Source of the DNA: Chiridota heheva
Taxonomy: Eukaryota > Echinodermata > Holothuroidea > Apodida > Chiridotidae
Length of the DNA stretch: 64,000 nucleotides
Reading direction: 5' to 3'
Assembly (NCBI GenBank): GCA_020152595.1
Contig: JAIGNY010003850.1
Location: 1,620,001 to 1,684,000, forward strand
Both the position numbers and the translations under genes were made by a program. A model generated the notes under the pieces. The model saw only the letters and a program-made list of their open reading frames with translations, did not search any database and was not told the DNA's origin. Position 1 is the first letter of the stretch; every line of letters starts with the position of its first letter. Positions 48,549 to 60,279 of this stretch are shown here, in pieces.

Positions 48549-48856
48549 GTGAGATTAGAATAAGAATATCCATTTGTACAAGAGGTCCAGTTAATAGTTT
48601 AACGTCATTGGTAAAAATCAGATTGTTCATGAGGTGAAGATAACATCTCCCACCCCCTTCTCCTCCCCCCCCCCCCTCCCCTCTTATTCCCTAGGGTTGT
48701 TTACAGAGACCTTAAACCCGAGAATCTTTTACTCGACAACAAAGGTTATGCTAAAATGGTGAGATTAGAATAAGAATATCCGTTTGTTGAAGAAGCTCAG
48801 TTGATAGCTTTGGGTCATTGGTAAAACTCAGATTGTTCATGAGGTGAGGATAACAC
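48485..48856 (+). repeat. 211-bp tandem duplication covering half of exon E
   Basis: The segment 48485-48645 (end of exon E, donor and about 97 bp of intron) matches 48696-48856. C-rich tracts follow both copies (48648-48690 and 48858-48930). The first tract now sits upstream of the second copy and supplies a pyrimidine tract and CCCTAG acceptor. Divergence looks near 10% in both exon and intron parts. Confidence 0.93.
48695..48758 (+). CDS. Duplicated half of PKG exon E (possible alternative or pseudo-exon)
   Basis: A tandem copy of the last 21 codons of exon E, reading [20 protein letters not shown] and ending in Met. It follows a C-rich pyrimidine tract ending CCCTAG and keeps the GTGAGATTAG donor. 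The coding part differs from exon E at a few sites: five codon changes are silent or conservative (AGG/AGA, AAG/AAA, CCT/CCC, TAC/TAT, ATT/GTT) and two change residues (Gln to Lys, Val to Ala). Its phase matches exon D, so it could replace exon E in frame, but the product would lack 26 residues of helices D and E. Included after exon E it would shift frame and meet TAA within seven codons. Use in mRNA is unproven. Confidence 0.5.
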
Positions 48857-49489
48857 CCAGGCCACCCTTAATCCCCTCCCTTCCCCCTTCCCCCTTCCCC
48901 CCCCCCCCCCCTTCCCCCTTCCCCCTCCACTCCCGTTAAGAAAAAGTAGAAAGACATTGAGTTTTGTAGTATTCTTATCTTAAGAATATTCTTAATTCTG
49001 GCTGTCAGCCATCTTGTATATTATCTCTAGCTGGATGGATGTATCATAGTATTACAAAACTCTACAGTTTTTGAGTTCAATTTTTATCCAAATAGAATAT
49101 TCTAATGTAATCTGAAGCTATATTGTAGTCAGGAATAATTACTTAGTTTAAAGTTGAGTTTGTTTTCCAACACAGACATCAAAGGATGGAAACTTATATT
49201 CAAATATGGCAGAAATATCTCTTTCATTAAAAAGTAAATTAAATTACACCAGTTTGTTATATCTGTTTTAGACTTATAACCACATATGAATATCAGTCTG
49301 CTCAGTATATTACTTTTTATCATGTTAAGAAGTTACTAAATCGATGTGTATGGATAGAATTTTGACAGTTAAAATCTCTAAAGTACTCACTTTGGATCTG
49401 TTTTATGTAATATGGATCGTTATGCAACATTAATACAGCATTTATGGATGAATGTCTTTTGGCAGCAAAAAAGAATCATGAAAGGGCTC

Positions 49490-50865
49490 AAGGATTATTA
49501 GTTCAGTTGTCAAGCAAACTTATCTTATATGAAAGAAGACACAAAATGGTGAAGGAAGCATTCAAAAATTGTATTCCGTAAAGGAGTTATTGAAGTTTAA
49601 AGCTCTGATTTATGTTGAAAGTTAAGTCTTATCTGTGTAGAAATGACTGGTGTAGTAAGTCTACTATGGAAAGTTGGCATCTCCATTCTTACATTCTTAA
49701 CAATTTTTAGTGTATTTTGAAGATAATTTTACTTTTTAGTTTTTGAATTTGTTTTCCTCTTAACTTTCTTTAGGTGGTAAATTATAATTAACCTGACTAG
49801 ATTCTGTGTTACTCCTTTCCTGACATATCCAATGGTTTTTATTCCACAAAATCGCAGGACAATATATAGAATACATTACTTTGAGGAATCTGAGGCTATG
49901 ACATCACAACTAACTAGTCTAATTCAGTCGTTTCTACAGAAATGATACCAAACTTTAAACCTAGATATCTCCTTAATGGAATAAGATATTTGAATGCTTT
50001 CTCCATTTTGAAGTCCTCTTTCATATACGATGGACATGCTTGACCCCTGAAGTAATCCTTTAACGGAGGCAGATTTTTTAATGCTTTCTTCACCATTTGT
50101 TTCTTTTAAAGTCCTCTTTCATATAAGATGGACTTGCTTGACCCCCGAACTAATCCTTTAATGGAGTTAGAATTTTGAAAGCTTTCTTCACCATTTTGTT
50201 TCTTTTGAAGTCCTCGTTCATATAAGATGGACTTGCTTGACCACTGAACTAATCCTTTAATGCAGTCAAAATTTGGAATGCTTTCTTCACCATTTTGTTT
50301 CTTTTGAAGTCCTCTTTCATATAAGATGGACATGCTTGACCCTTGAACTAATCCTTTAACGGAGTCAAATTTTTTAATGCTTTCTTCACCATTTTGTTTC
50401 TTTTGAAGTCCTCTTTCATATATAATGGACTTGCTTGACCCCTGAACTAATCCTTTAATGGAGTCAGAATTTTAAATGCTTTTTTCACTATTTTCTTTCT
50501 TTTGAAGTCCTCTTTCATATGAGATGGACTTGCCTGACCCCTGAACTAATCCTTTAATGGAGTCAGAATTTTGAATGCTTTCTTCACCATTTTGTTTCTT
50601 TTGAAGACATCTTTCATATACAATGGACATGCCTGATCCCTGAACTAATTCTTTAACAAAGTCAAGATTTTTTGAATGCTTTTTGTCACCATTTTGTTTA
50701 TTTTGAAGTCCTCTTTCATGTACGATGGACTTGCTTGACTGCTGAGCTAATCCTTCAACAGAACAAGATATTTGAATGCTTTTGCACCACCATTTTGTTT
50801 CTTTTAAAGTCCTCTTTCATGTACAATTGACTTGCTTGACCCCTGACCTAATTCTTTAAATGGTT
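49490..50865. mobile_element. MITE-like element, copy 4, right arm multiplied
   Basis: One left arm (49490-49600, ATTAGTTCAGTTGTCAAGC), an interior with TGGTGTAGTAAGTCTACTAT and GACATCACAACTAACTAGTC, then about nine inverted right arms in tandem from about 49965 to 50860, each about 105 bp and ending in a GAACTAATCCTTTAA variant. The block ends about 150 bp before exon F. Confidence 0.85.
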
Positions 50866-51014
50866 GAAAATACCACAACAAAGGAAGGTAGTTATGATAG
50901 ATAAGAAAAGATTAACCTATTCAACTTATTTTTCCGTTTTATTGCTGTAAGAAATTTGAGCTCAAAGAAAAGATGTGAAAATAACATAACTTTTCATTAC
51001 ATTATTCATTCTAG

Positions 51015-51179
<165 letters not shown>

Positions 51180-51204
51180 TAAGTTAACTTTTTCAAATTG
51201 TATA

Positions 51205-51795
51205 GTGATGACATTGAGTATAAGTGATGACATCATGACAGTATAGTGATGACATCATGACAGTATAGTGGTGACATGACAGTATAGTCATGACATCATG
51301 ACAGTATAGTGGTGACATCATGACAGTATAGTGATGACATCATGACAGTATAGTGATGACATCATGACAGTATAGTCATGACATCATGACAGTATAGTGG
51401 TGACATGACAGTATGGTGATGACATCATGACAGTATAGTGATGACATCATGACAGTATAGTGATGACATCATGACAGTATAGTCATGACATCATGACAGT
51501 ATAGTGGTGACATCATGACAGTATAGTGATGACATCATGACAGTATAGTGATGACATCATGACAGTATAGTCATGACATCATGACAGTATAGTGGTGACA
51601 TGACAGTATAGTGATGACATCATGACAGTATAGTGGTGACATGACAGTATGGTGATGACATCATGACAGTATAGTGATGACATCATGACAGTATAGTGAT
51701 GACATCATGACAGTATAGTGGTGATATGACAGTATAGTCATGACATCATGACAGTATAGTGATGACATCATTATAATATAGTGATGACAGCATCA
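51205..51795. repeat. 22-bp array with higher-order structure
   Basis: About 27 units of GTATAGTGATGACATCATGA plus CA, with four variants: GTGATG, GTCATG, GTGGTG, and a shortened GTGGTGACATGAC unit. The order of variants repeats. It begins about 25 bp after the exon F donor. Each unit carries TGACATCA, one base from a cAMP response element core. Confidence 0.95.
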
Positions 51796-51927
51796 CAGTT
51801 TTGACAGACAGAAATTACTGTTCACTTTAATCATCATTGATAAGCTTTTAATGTTTTTAAACACTCTGAGTTCCAAAATCAGTAGTAATGATGTGATATT
51901 CTTAGTTTTCCCATTATTACAATTCTC

Positions 51928-52648
51928 ATACTATTGACTGATTTTCAGCTATTTCTACAAATATCAAGTAGATACTATTGACTGATTTCAGCTATTTCTA
52001 CAAATATCAAGTAGATACTATTGACTGATTTCAGCTATTTCTACAAATATCAAGTAGATACTATTGACTGATTTCAGCTATTTCTACAAATATCAAGTAG
52101 ATACTATTGACTGATTTCAGCTATTTCTACAAATATCAAGTAGATACTATCGACTGATTTCAGCTATTTCTACAAATATCAAGTAGATACTATTGACTGA
52201 TTTCAGCTATTTCTACAAATATCAAGTAGATACTATTGACTGATTTCAGCTATTTCTACAAATATCAAGTAGATACTATTGACTGATTTCAGCTATTTCT
52301 ACAAATATCAAGTAGATACTATTGACTGATTTCATCTATAAATATCAAGTAGATACTATTGACTGATTTCATCTATAAATATCAAGTAGATACTATTGAC
52401 TGATTTCATCTATAAATATCAAGTAGATACTATTGACTGATTTCATCTATAAATATCAAGTAGATACTATTGACTGATTTCATCTATAAATATCAAGTAG
52501 ATACTATTGACTGATTTCATCTATAAATATCAAGTAGATACTATTGACTGATTTCATCTATAAATATCAAGTAGATACTATTGACTGATTTCATCTATAA
52601 ATATCAAGTAGATACTATTGACTGATTTCATCTACAAATATCAAGTAG
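51928..52648. repeat. Adjoining 43-bp and 37-bp arrays
   Basis: Nine 43-bp units (TACTATTGACTGATTTCAGC then TATTTCTACAAATATCAAGT plus AGA) are followed at about 52316 by nine 37-bp units in which the middle reads TTCATCTATAAATATC. The change is abrupt. Confidence 0.95.
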
Positions 52649-52671
52649 AACTTTAAACTGTGCATTAACTC

Positions 52672-52915
52672 CTTAAAGGATTAGTTCAGTGGTCAAGCAA
52701 GTCCATCCTAAAGCTATAAAGTTATTTTGGCTGAATTATTGGTATAGCATATGCCAGATGGGCTGATTAAATTACGGGCTGATATGGGCTAGTTCAGCCT
52801 TAAATGATTAAATCAGTGATTAAGCAAGTCTTATCTTATGTGAAAGAGGCCTTACAAAAGAAACAAAATGGTGAAGAAATCATTCAAAAATTGTATTCCG
52901 TTAAGGAGATATTTT
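52672..52915 (+). mobile_element. MITE left-arm fragments
   Basis: AAAGGATTAGTTCAGTGGTC at 52675 and a second arm at about 52805-52915 containing GAAGAAATCATTCAAAAATT. A short insert separates them. Confidence 0.75.
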
Positions 52916-52919
52916 GTCC

Positions 52920-54270
52920 TGCAATTGTGTGGCTTAAACACCATTGGATATGTCTGGAAAGTAGTAAAACAGAATTTAGTAAGGGCATTTATAATTTACC
53001 ATCAGAAGTCAAAAAATGAAAAAGATTTCTTTAAAAAAAAAAGGACAACACATTTGGGGGGCCCTGCCTCCTCCCCCCCCCCTCCTCCCCGGTTCCTATG
53101 CCACTGAATAATCACCAAAGTTTCTGCCCTGCTATGAAAATGATCTGATTAGGGATTTTAGTTGATGCCCTTCTAGCACTATTGACTTTTGAGATCAACC
53201 CTCAACAATTCCTGTCATTGATGAAAACTTCAATCTTGGCAACCAAAAATTGAAATTTTTATTCACCAGAGATATTTCATTTGATGTCTCACCTGGCGAC
53301 CGAAATAAAAATATTTCCATAGCATGAAATACATTCATTCTTTATTGGCCCAAAAGTACTGGCATCCTAATCCTAAATTGTTATACCGTAATTCAAGCCC
53401 TATGGCGCTGGTGCAATATGTACGATATCACTTTTACTTTTGATAATTGTTTTGTGCATTTTTTTTATTGAAAAGAGGTCATTAAAGTATGAAGTTAAAT
53501 TAATCATGCAGGAAAACCGTTGGGGAAAGAAAGGTTTTTTCATCCAAAATAATCATTTAGAACAGGTTTTTGGCGGGTAACCTAACAATTTTGGCGATGA
53601 AAATTTTGGAAATGAGGGCACATGGTACCCAGTTTTTTTCTGAGTTGGCGACCACAAAGCAAACGCAATTGTCGAGGGTTGCTTGAGATGTTAAATTTCA
53701 GCTGTCTACTAGCGTAGATGTAAATCTACAAAACAATTGAACATTTCTGATTGGTTGAAATGATTACACAAATACTGACAAGCTAATTAATAACTACCAC
53801 CGAAGTAATATCACTACTGAGTGTCAGATTTACTTAGTGATTTTCTTAGGATGGAGTACCCCCTCTATAACAGCCACTTAACCTGAATTGAAGGGGAGGA
53901 TACTTCACTAGATTGCGAGGCCACAATTTATTTAATGTCGTCAAATGGGTGCAGAAAAGGGTAAATTGTGTCTACACTCACAAACTAGAATATTCTCTAG
54001 TGTACAGTAGTGTTTTGTGGAAGTGAGTTTGTGGCGGTAACATAGATGCTTCCGGAATTTCCAAAAGAAGCTTCTTGTTGTTTTGAAGTGCCTCCAGCAG
54101 TTCAGAAACTTTGGCATTCAGTTGGTTTAGAATTGCCAGATGAAAAGCAAAAACATTTTGTAGAACAGGTACTTCAGCTGCTCTGTCCAAAGATTCATTA
54201 GGGCACTAAGGCTTCATGCTAAACAGGGCCATAAATCTCCTTCACAAAGAGGGGTGGAAGGGGGGACATG
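52920..54270. other. Intron F sequence, nothing firm
   Basis: Part of the MITE interior (TGTGTGGCTTAAACACCATT) continues to about 53020. A C-rich patch with GGTTCCTATGCCACTG at 53060-53106 looks like the end of a mobile element. The rest is unremarkable. Confidence 0.4.
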
Positions 54271-54420
54271 GTCCACACACCTCATTCACAAATAGGGGGG
54301 GGGGCATGGGCCACACATCTCATTCACAAAGGGGGAACAGATCACACATTTCACAAAGGGGATGGGGAGGACTCCATCTCATTCACAAAGGGGGCTGGGG
54401 GACATAGGACACATCTCATT
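54228..54420. repeat. TCATTCACAAAGGGGG repeats
   Basis: About five units of roughly 40 bp carrying CTCATTCACAAAGGGGG and CACACATCTCATT. Confidence 0.7.
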
Positions 54421-54806
54421 TTTTTAACGTTTTTCAAAAACTTATATTTGTTCTAAATTCTGCCTGAAAGTGGGGGAGGACAAGTCCCCCTGTCTCCCAG
54501 GAATTACAGCCCTGCTTCTCAGTGACCTAGCACCTGAAGATGGGCCCATTAATTAACTCTATTTGTATTTTCTTTGAATATTTCACACAGCATGAAGCTG
54601 AGATGACACTTTTGTGTGTTTGGTTTGGTTTTGTGTAATTCTGAGTTTACATTCATTCATTCAATACATTGTTGTTTGTCTACATTGATTAGTAGCTTCC
54701 TGTAAAATGAAACCTGTGCTAATCTTTAATGGGCATTGTGGAGATTAAATTATGACGCCAAATTAACGCGACTTTGCTTTTAAGATCTCTTTTTCCTTCA
54801 CTTCAG

Positions 54807-54992
54807 TCCGCCGTTTAGTGCCTCAGATCCAATGAAAACATACAACATCATCCTCAAGGGGGTCGATCACATCGACTTCCCACGCAAGATATCCCGCAAT
54901 GCTTCCAATCTCATCAAGAAACTGTGTCGTGACAATCCTGCGGAGCGGTTAGGTTACCAGAAGAACGGAATCAAAGACATCAAGAAGCACAA
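54807..54992 (+). CDS. PRKG1: PKG exon G: kinase C-lobe
   Basis: The acceptor is TTCACTTCAG and the donor is GTCAGT, a weaker form than GTAAGT. One base completes Asn, then 61 codons start [20 protein letters not shown] and include [20 protein letters not shown], ending KKHK with two bases carried over. These are C-lobe helices F to I; the RNPAERLG-type motif near the end holds the conserved Arg that pairs with the APE Glu. The wording is very close to insect foraging and vertebrate PRKG1 in the same stretch. Confidence 0.97.
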
Positions 54993-54999
54993 GTCAGTT

Positions 55000-56490
55000 T
55001 TGATAGCTTTCTTTGTGTGTTTAAATTGTGACGGTTTTGAGTTCAATCTTGCAAGTTGGTGTAATTCTGGTTTATGGGCAACTACAAAAATAAGAAAAGA
55101 GCACTCCATTTTGAGTGACACGACCTTGTATTTTTAAAAATAGCACTATGTAGCTGTTTGGAGTATTTTTTAAAGATTAATGTTGAGGGGGAGTGTGTTT
55201 ATATGCATATTTAAAGCATGGGGGGGGGGGGGAGAGGGGGACTTTGGCCTTAGTAGAATGATCCGACTTTAGAAGGGTCCTTTGCGAGTAAAAAGTCCTC
55301 TGAACCCTGCATTAAATACACATATAAACACAATGCCAAAACATTAATGTTTTTATAAAATTTCCGTGTTAGATTGTTTAAAATGCATACAAAACAACCA
55401 AAAGTATGAAAAAGAAGAAAAGTTTACACACATTTTTATACTTTGTTAGGAAATTCACCTGTTGGTAAAGATGGACGGAACTAAATAAATACTCAAGGAA
55501 GAACTAAAAATCTTTATGTAATTTTGGAAATTTATTTCCTAAATCTTAGGCAAAAATCAGAATTTGCTCCACCACCTCAATTAATTAAGATAGACATTTC
55601 AAAAACAAAGGATTTACTTAAGAAAATACAGAGATCGCCCTATAATACATCACATCAAATATGCAAATTGATATCTTAGATTTAAAAACACTATAAAATG
55701 GTCAATTTTCAGCTACTGTAATGGTGTCCGTGATAGATTTTAAACCAATTTAGATAATGTTGTCTCTTATAAACAGAAATACTGATGATATTTTCTAAAC
55801 TTTATTTTTTGCACAAATTTGTTATTTTTTGCACGACCTAATACCTTCAGGGTGTTTTTATATCATGAATTGTCGTCAACCATGAATTACTGACATACAT
55901 CTGTCATCAGTAGTGTAGAATGTACAGCTGAATGCGTGAAGTTGACTCCCAAATTAATACCCATAGGCTTTCTAATTTATTGTTTGACCTTGGCAGAAAA
56001 GCATACATTGATTAAACACCTGCTTTATTGGACCAATGGAGAAAATGTTCCAGACATAAAAACATATTATAAGGTGTACATTTTCTAAATGTTGCTCACA
56101 GCCTCGTGCATTAACCAAATTGAAGTCAAAGGGATTAAATTAGCTCAAGGGGTGAATAATTGTTGTAGATCTGTTTTAAGTAATAAACTTAAGTTTTTTG
56201 TTTTTTTCTCCCTTAAGTCAGGATAAAAACAAAACAATGCTAATTTATGTTTTTGTTTGGTGGGGGGAGGGTGCTAACATTTGGGTGACAGGAATTGAAA
56301 TACTTCAATATAGAGGGTGTATTCAGTTCACAAAAGCATAAGCATTTACATATGAATGTAATTCAAGGGGCTGCCTCAATTCATTTGCATAAAATTTGAA
56401 TAAAGTGAATTAAACCGAGTAATAGATTGTCGTGTTGTGCTCTGTCTGTAAATGTCAAGTACTCATGTCGTTTAAAAATATATCAAGTAT
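55000..56490. other. Intron G sequence, nothing recognised
   Basis: AT-rich with a G-run near 55220-55232. No coding or mobile feature is supported. Confidence 0.35.
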
Positions 56491-56499
56491 TCATGGCCA

Positions 56500-57065
56500 A
56501 CAATCACTGTTAATTTTAATATTCATGAAAACAATTGCTGTTAATTTGAATATTCATTGCAAACAATTACTGTTAATTTGATTATTCATGAAAACAATTG
56601 CTGTTATTTGAAGAATCATGGAAACAATTACTGTGAATTTGAATATTCATGACAAACAAATACTGTTGATTTGAATATTCATGACAAGTTACTGTTAATT
56701 TAAATATTCATGGCACAAATTACTGTTAATTCGAATATTCATGAAACCAATACTGTTATTTGAATATTCATGACAAACATTACTGTTATTTAAATATTCA
56801 TGACAAGAATACTGTTAATTTGAATGTTCATGGAAAACAATTACTTTTAATTTAAATATTGATAAAAAGAATTGATTTGAATTTTTGATATTCATGGCAC
56901 AATTACTGTTAATTTATTCATGGAAAAAATTACTTTTAATTTAAATATTGAAAACAATTGATTTGAATTTTGATAATGTACTGTTAATTTGAATGTTCAT
57001 GGAAAACATTTACTAAATATGAATATTCATGAAAACAATTACTGTTAATTTGAGTATTCATATAA
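56500..57065. repeat. ATTACTGTTAATTTGAATATTCATG array
   Basis: About 18 degenerate units of about 27 bp with TGTTAATTTGAATATTCATG and ACAATTAC; period drifts. Confidence 0.9.
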
Positions 57066-57359
57066 AAGACTATTAGTATTAAAGACCTTATGCAAAAAAG
57101 GGGATTTCTGAATTTTCTAGGGACTCCAGAATAAAATGCACTTTCTTTGAAGCCAGGTACTCCTTTAATTTGAAGAATTATACTAGTGGTTTTTAAAGGT
57201 CTATGGACAGACAAGGTGGTAGTATTTATGTATTATTTTGAAATATATTTAAAACAAATTTTTAACTACCACTTTTGATTGTAGGTATTAAAATTGCACA
57301 CAAAAAAAAATGTGAAAGAAAAATGGAGTACTAGTTACAGCTTTATAATTTGAAGTTTT

Positions 57360-57826
57360 GGTATAATAATAATAATAGTAGTAGTAGTAAGTAGTAGTTA
57401 TAATAATAGTTATAATAATAAGTTATAATAATAATGATAGTAATGATAAAATAGTAATAATAATAATAATAATATTAATAGTAATAATAATGATGCTAAT
57501 AAGTAATAATGATAATAGTAATAATAATAGCAATAAATAATAGTTATATAATAGTTAGTAGTAGTAATAGTTATAATAATAATAATAGATAATAGTAATA
57601 ATAATCAGTTAATAATAATAATAAGTAATAATGATAATATTAGTAGTAATGATAATAGTTATATTAATAGTAGTAGTAGTAATAGCTATAATAAGAGTAT
57701 AGTAGTCATAATAGTTATAATAATAGTAATAATAATCGTAATAATGATAATCGTAATAATGATAGCCGTAATAATAATAGTAATAATAAAGTAATAATTA
57801 GTAATAATGATAGTAATAATAAAGTG

Positions 57827-57875
<49 letters not shown>

Positions 57876-57958
57876 TAGTAATACTAATAATAATAGTAAT
57901 GATAATAGTAATAATAATAACAGTAATAATAATAACAGTAATAGTAATAATTATAATT
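57360..57958. repeat. AAT-rich trinucleotide microsatellite
   Basis: About 600 bp of AAT/AGT/ATG triplets, impure at the left and almost pure at 57824-57875. Ile/Val/Leu open frames here are artefacts. Confidence 0.95.
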
Positions 57959-58400
57959 GTAAAGGTTTGTAATGCGCACATATCCACTCGGCAGAGTGCT
58001 CAAATTGCAGAAGACAAAGTATAAACAACAAGAAACAATTGATATATAACAATAACATTGCATGATTAAGGGAGATCATCAAAAGCCATAGTCATTAGAT
58101 AACATTAAAGGTCCTTCTTAATACTTGGGGCAAGTCTGAGGTAATTTATTGCAACTACATGGAGCTGCAACAGTAAAGATCTTCCACCCCATACCCGACT
58201 AGCTTTAGATTTTTTAAGAAGGGACAAATTGCGGAAAACGAAGATTACGAGTAGGATTATACTTGAAAATAAGATTACATAACGAAGGCTGTGATAAATG
58301 ACCTCAGTCAGAGGTGGTGCTAGCATATATAGATAAATTGCGGATGTTACTGGCAATATAGCAAAGCCCCGACTAAGAGGGCCAACAAAGCAAGTCATGG
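57959..58400 (-). mobile_element. Likely retroelement 3' end in minus orientation
   Basis: On the minus strand the segment ends GAGCACTCTGCCGAGTGGAT and GTGCGCATTACAAACCTTTA, followed directly by the TTA-repeat tract. That plan (a GCGC-TTACAAA phrase then a TTA tail) resembles the 3' tail of CR1/L2-like LINEs and their SINEs. No reverse-transcriptase motif was recognised upstream. Confidence 0.45.
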
Positions 58401-59029
58401 TGATAGTAGAAAGAAGAGATGTGTAAAAAAAACATAGGGGAAGCCTAAGAACACTCAGCTTGAAAGCACCAGCTAATAAAGTAACATAGTTGGAAGATGA
58501 CTATAAAAAATGGGCCAGTTAGGATAAAAACTGAGCAAGTAGCACCAAAAAAACCCTAAGCTTATATGAACTAGAACACCCTTGCATAGGCAAAGCTATG
58601 TTAAATGATAAGAAACCTCAGCAGGGGAGCTGTGGCAAGGTGATGTCAGGCCCCGTAGTAACCAACAAGAGGCTTAAAATATTAATTTGCATGCTGAAAC
58701 ACTGGTTAGTATGTGGACTATGATAATTAAAAGACAACGGGACCTAAACATCCTACCAAGGCTCTAAATAAATAATATAGAGCCTAAGGACAGCCCTAAA
58801 ATTGAGTAAATGTTTTTATTCAGTGCGCTTAAAGGCCAGATATGGTGATCATGGTGATACAATCCAACAGTTCTGATTGGTCAAAATATTTACACAATCA
58901 CTTACAAGCCAATCAATTTACTGCCAAGGAAGTGACATGGCTGGTATGTATCAGACTTACAGATCAATTGATTTTCTTGAGAAAAGATTCCCTTATCCTT
59001 AAACTTAACTTATCCTTTTGTTGTTGTAG

Positions 59030-59096
59030 ATGGTTCCAGGGATTCGACTGGGATGGTCTTAAAGCTCAGAATATAGTGCCTCCACTCAAGCCGTCG
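59030..59096 (+). CDS. PRKG1: PKG exon H: start of the AGC C-terminal tail
   Basis: A short exon between a TTGTTGTAG acceptor and a GTGAGT donor. One base completes the Lys from exon G, then 22 codons read WFQGFDWDGLKAQNIVPPLK and PS, ending in phase 0. The HKWF..FDW..L pattern marks the last kinase helix and entry into the AGC-specific tail that wraps the N-lobe. Confidence 0.96.
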
Positions 59097-59159
59097 GTGA
59101 GTTTCACTTACTTTGTACTCTTGCTTTAGTCCTTGTTTTAAAATAGGTGTTATAAATGT

Positions 59160-59245
59160 GTACATCAACAGGCATGTAGCCACAGCGGGCATTTTTTTTT
59201 GGAGGGGCATTTGTGAGTGGGGGGAGGTGGTGAGGGGGGGGGGGG
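59160..59245. repeat. G-rich mobile-element boundary
   Basis: CAGGCATGTAGCCACAGCGG followed by T- and G-runs resembles an eroded element end, just after exon H. Confidence 0.3.
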
Positions 59246-59554
59246 GAGAGAGAGATCCGGTGTTTACAATTAAGCTGGCTTAGATTTTGAGTGAGTTGTA
59301 TCATATTCAATTTAGAGGGTATTCTCGGATTCACAAAAGTATTTTGTGCAAGAGAAGCATTTGATAATTTCACAAAATATGCTTTCACTTTTAGGTTCAG
59401 GTTCACCAAGCTCCATTTGAGTATTTACATCAAGACGCCCACAGCCGTTAACTAGTTGTGGAGCATGGGTTGGAGACCCACCAGGGATTGAACCTGGTAT
59501 GCTAGATTGGGAAGCCAAAACTTAATCTCACTGACAGGGGTCTTTCACTTTTAG

Positions 59555-60110
59555 GCAGAGCTAGGGTTCAAGCAAGTTCATTTTATATGAAAGAGGACTT
59601 CAAAAGAACAACGTAGTGAAAAAAGCATTCAAAAAACTTATTCCGTTGAAGGATTAGTTAAGGGGTCAAGCAAGTCTTATCTTATATGGAGAGGAACTCA
59701 AAAGAAACAAAATGGTGAAGAATGAAATTGAAAATCTTATTCCATTCAAGGATTAGTTTAGGGAAATAAGCAAGTCTATCTTTTATGAAATAGGAACTCA
59801 AAAGAAACAAATTGGTGAAGAAAGCATTCAAAAATCTTATTTCATTAAACGATTAGTTTAGTGGTCAAGCATGTTTATCTTAAATGAAAGAGAACTTCAA
59901 AAGGAACAAAATGGTGAAGAAAACATTTAAAATTTGTATTCTGTTAAAGAATTAGTTAAGGGGTCAAGCAAGTCTATCTTATATGAAGGAGGAACTATTC
60001 CTTTAACAGAATCAGATTTTTGAACGCTTTCTTCCATTTTTTTCTATTAAAGTCTTTTTATATAAGATGGACATGCTTGACCACTGAACTAATTCCTTTT
60101 ATGCATACAA
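59555..60110. mobile_element. MITE-like element, copy 5, left arm multiplied
   Basis: Left arms at about 59560, 59651, 59747, 59848 and 59944 (variants of AAGGATTAGTTAAGGGGTCA), then directly one inverted right arm ending TTGACCACTGAACTAATTCC near 60096. The interior is missing. It ends about 75 bp before exon I. Confidence 0.85.
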
Positions 60111-60183
60111 GATTCAAACAATTTTAAGAACTAGTATTAAAATGTCCTTTTGTTTCTGACCATTTTCTTTCTTTCATTTATAG

Positions 60184-60279
60184 GTCAAATGTCCATCGGA
60201 CTACAGCAATTTTGACAGCTACCCAAAAGCCACGGACATACCGCCAGACGAGCTATCAGGTTGGGATGAGTACTTCTAA
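60184..60279 (+). CDS. PRKG1: PKG exon I: C-terminal tail and stop codon
   Basis: The acceptor is TTCATTTATAG. In phase 0 the exon reads VKCPSDYSNFDSYPKATDIP and ends PPDELSGWDEYF followed by TAA at 60277-60279. NFDSYP is the AGC tail motif whose Phe packs on the N-lobe. The ending PPDELSGWD is nearer to PRKG2 than to vertebrate PRKG1, which usually has a shorter acidic ending. With all nine exons joined and the missing base of exon C counted, the frame reaches this stop with no other break, which supports the exon set. A MITE arm array ends about 75 bp upstream of the acceptor. Confidence 0.97.
   Translation, partial: VKCPSDYSNFDSYPKATDIPPDELSGWDEYF

Noticed and set aside
57715-58024. Ile-rich open frames that look like membrane segments
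   Set aside because: They are translations of AAT triplet repeats.
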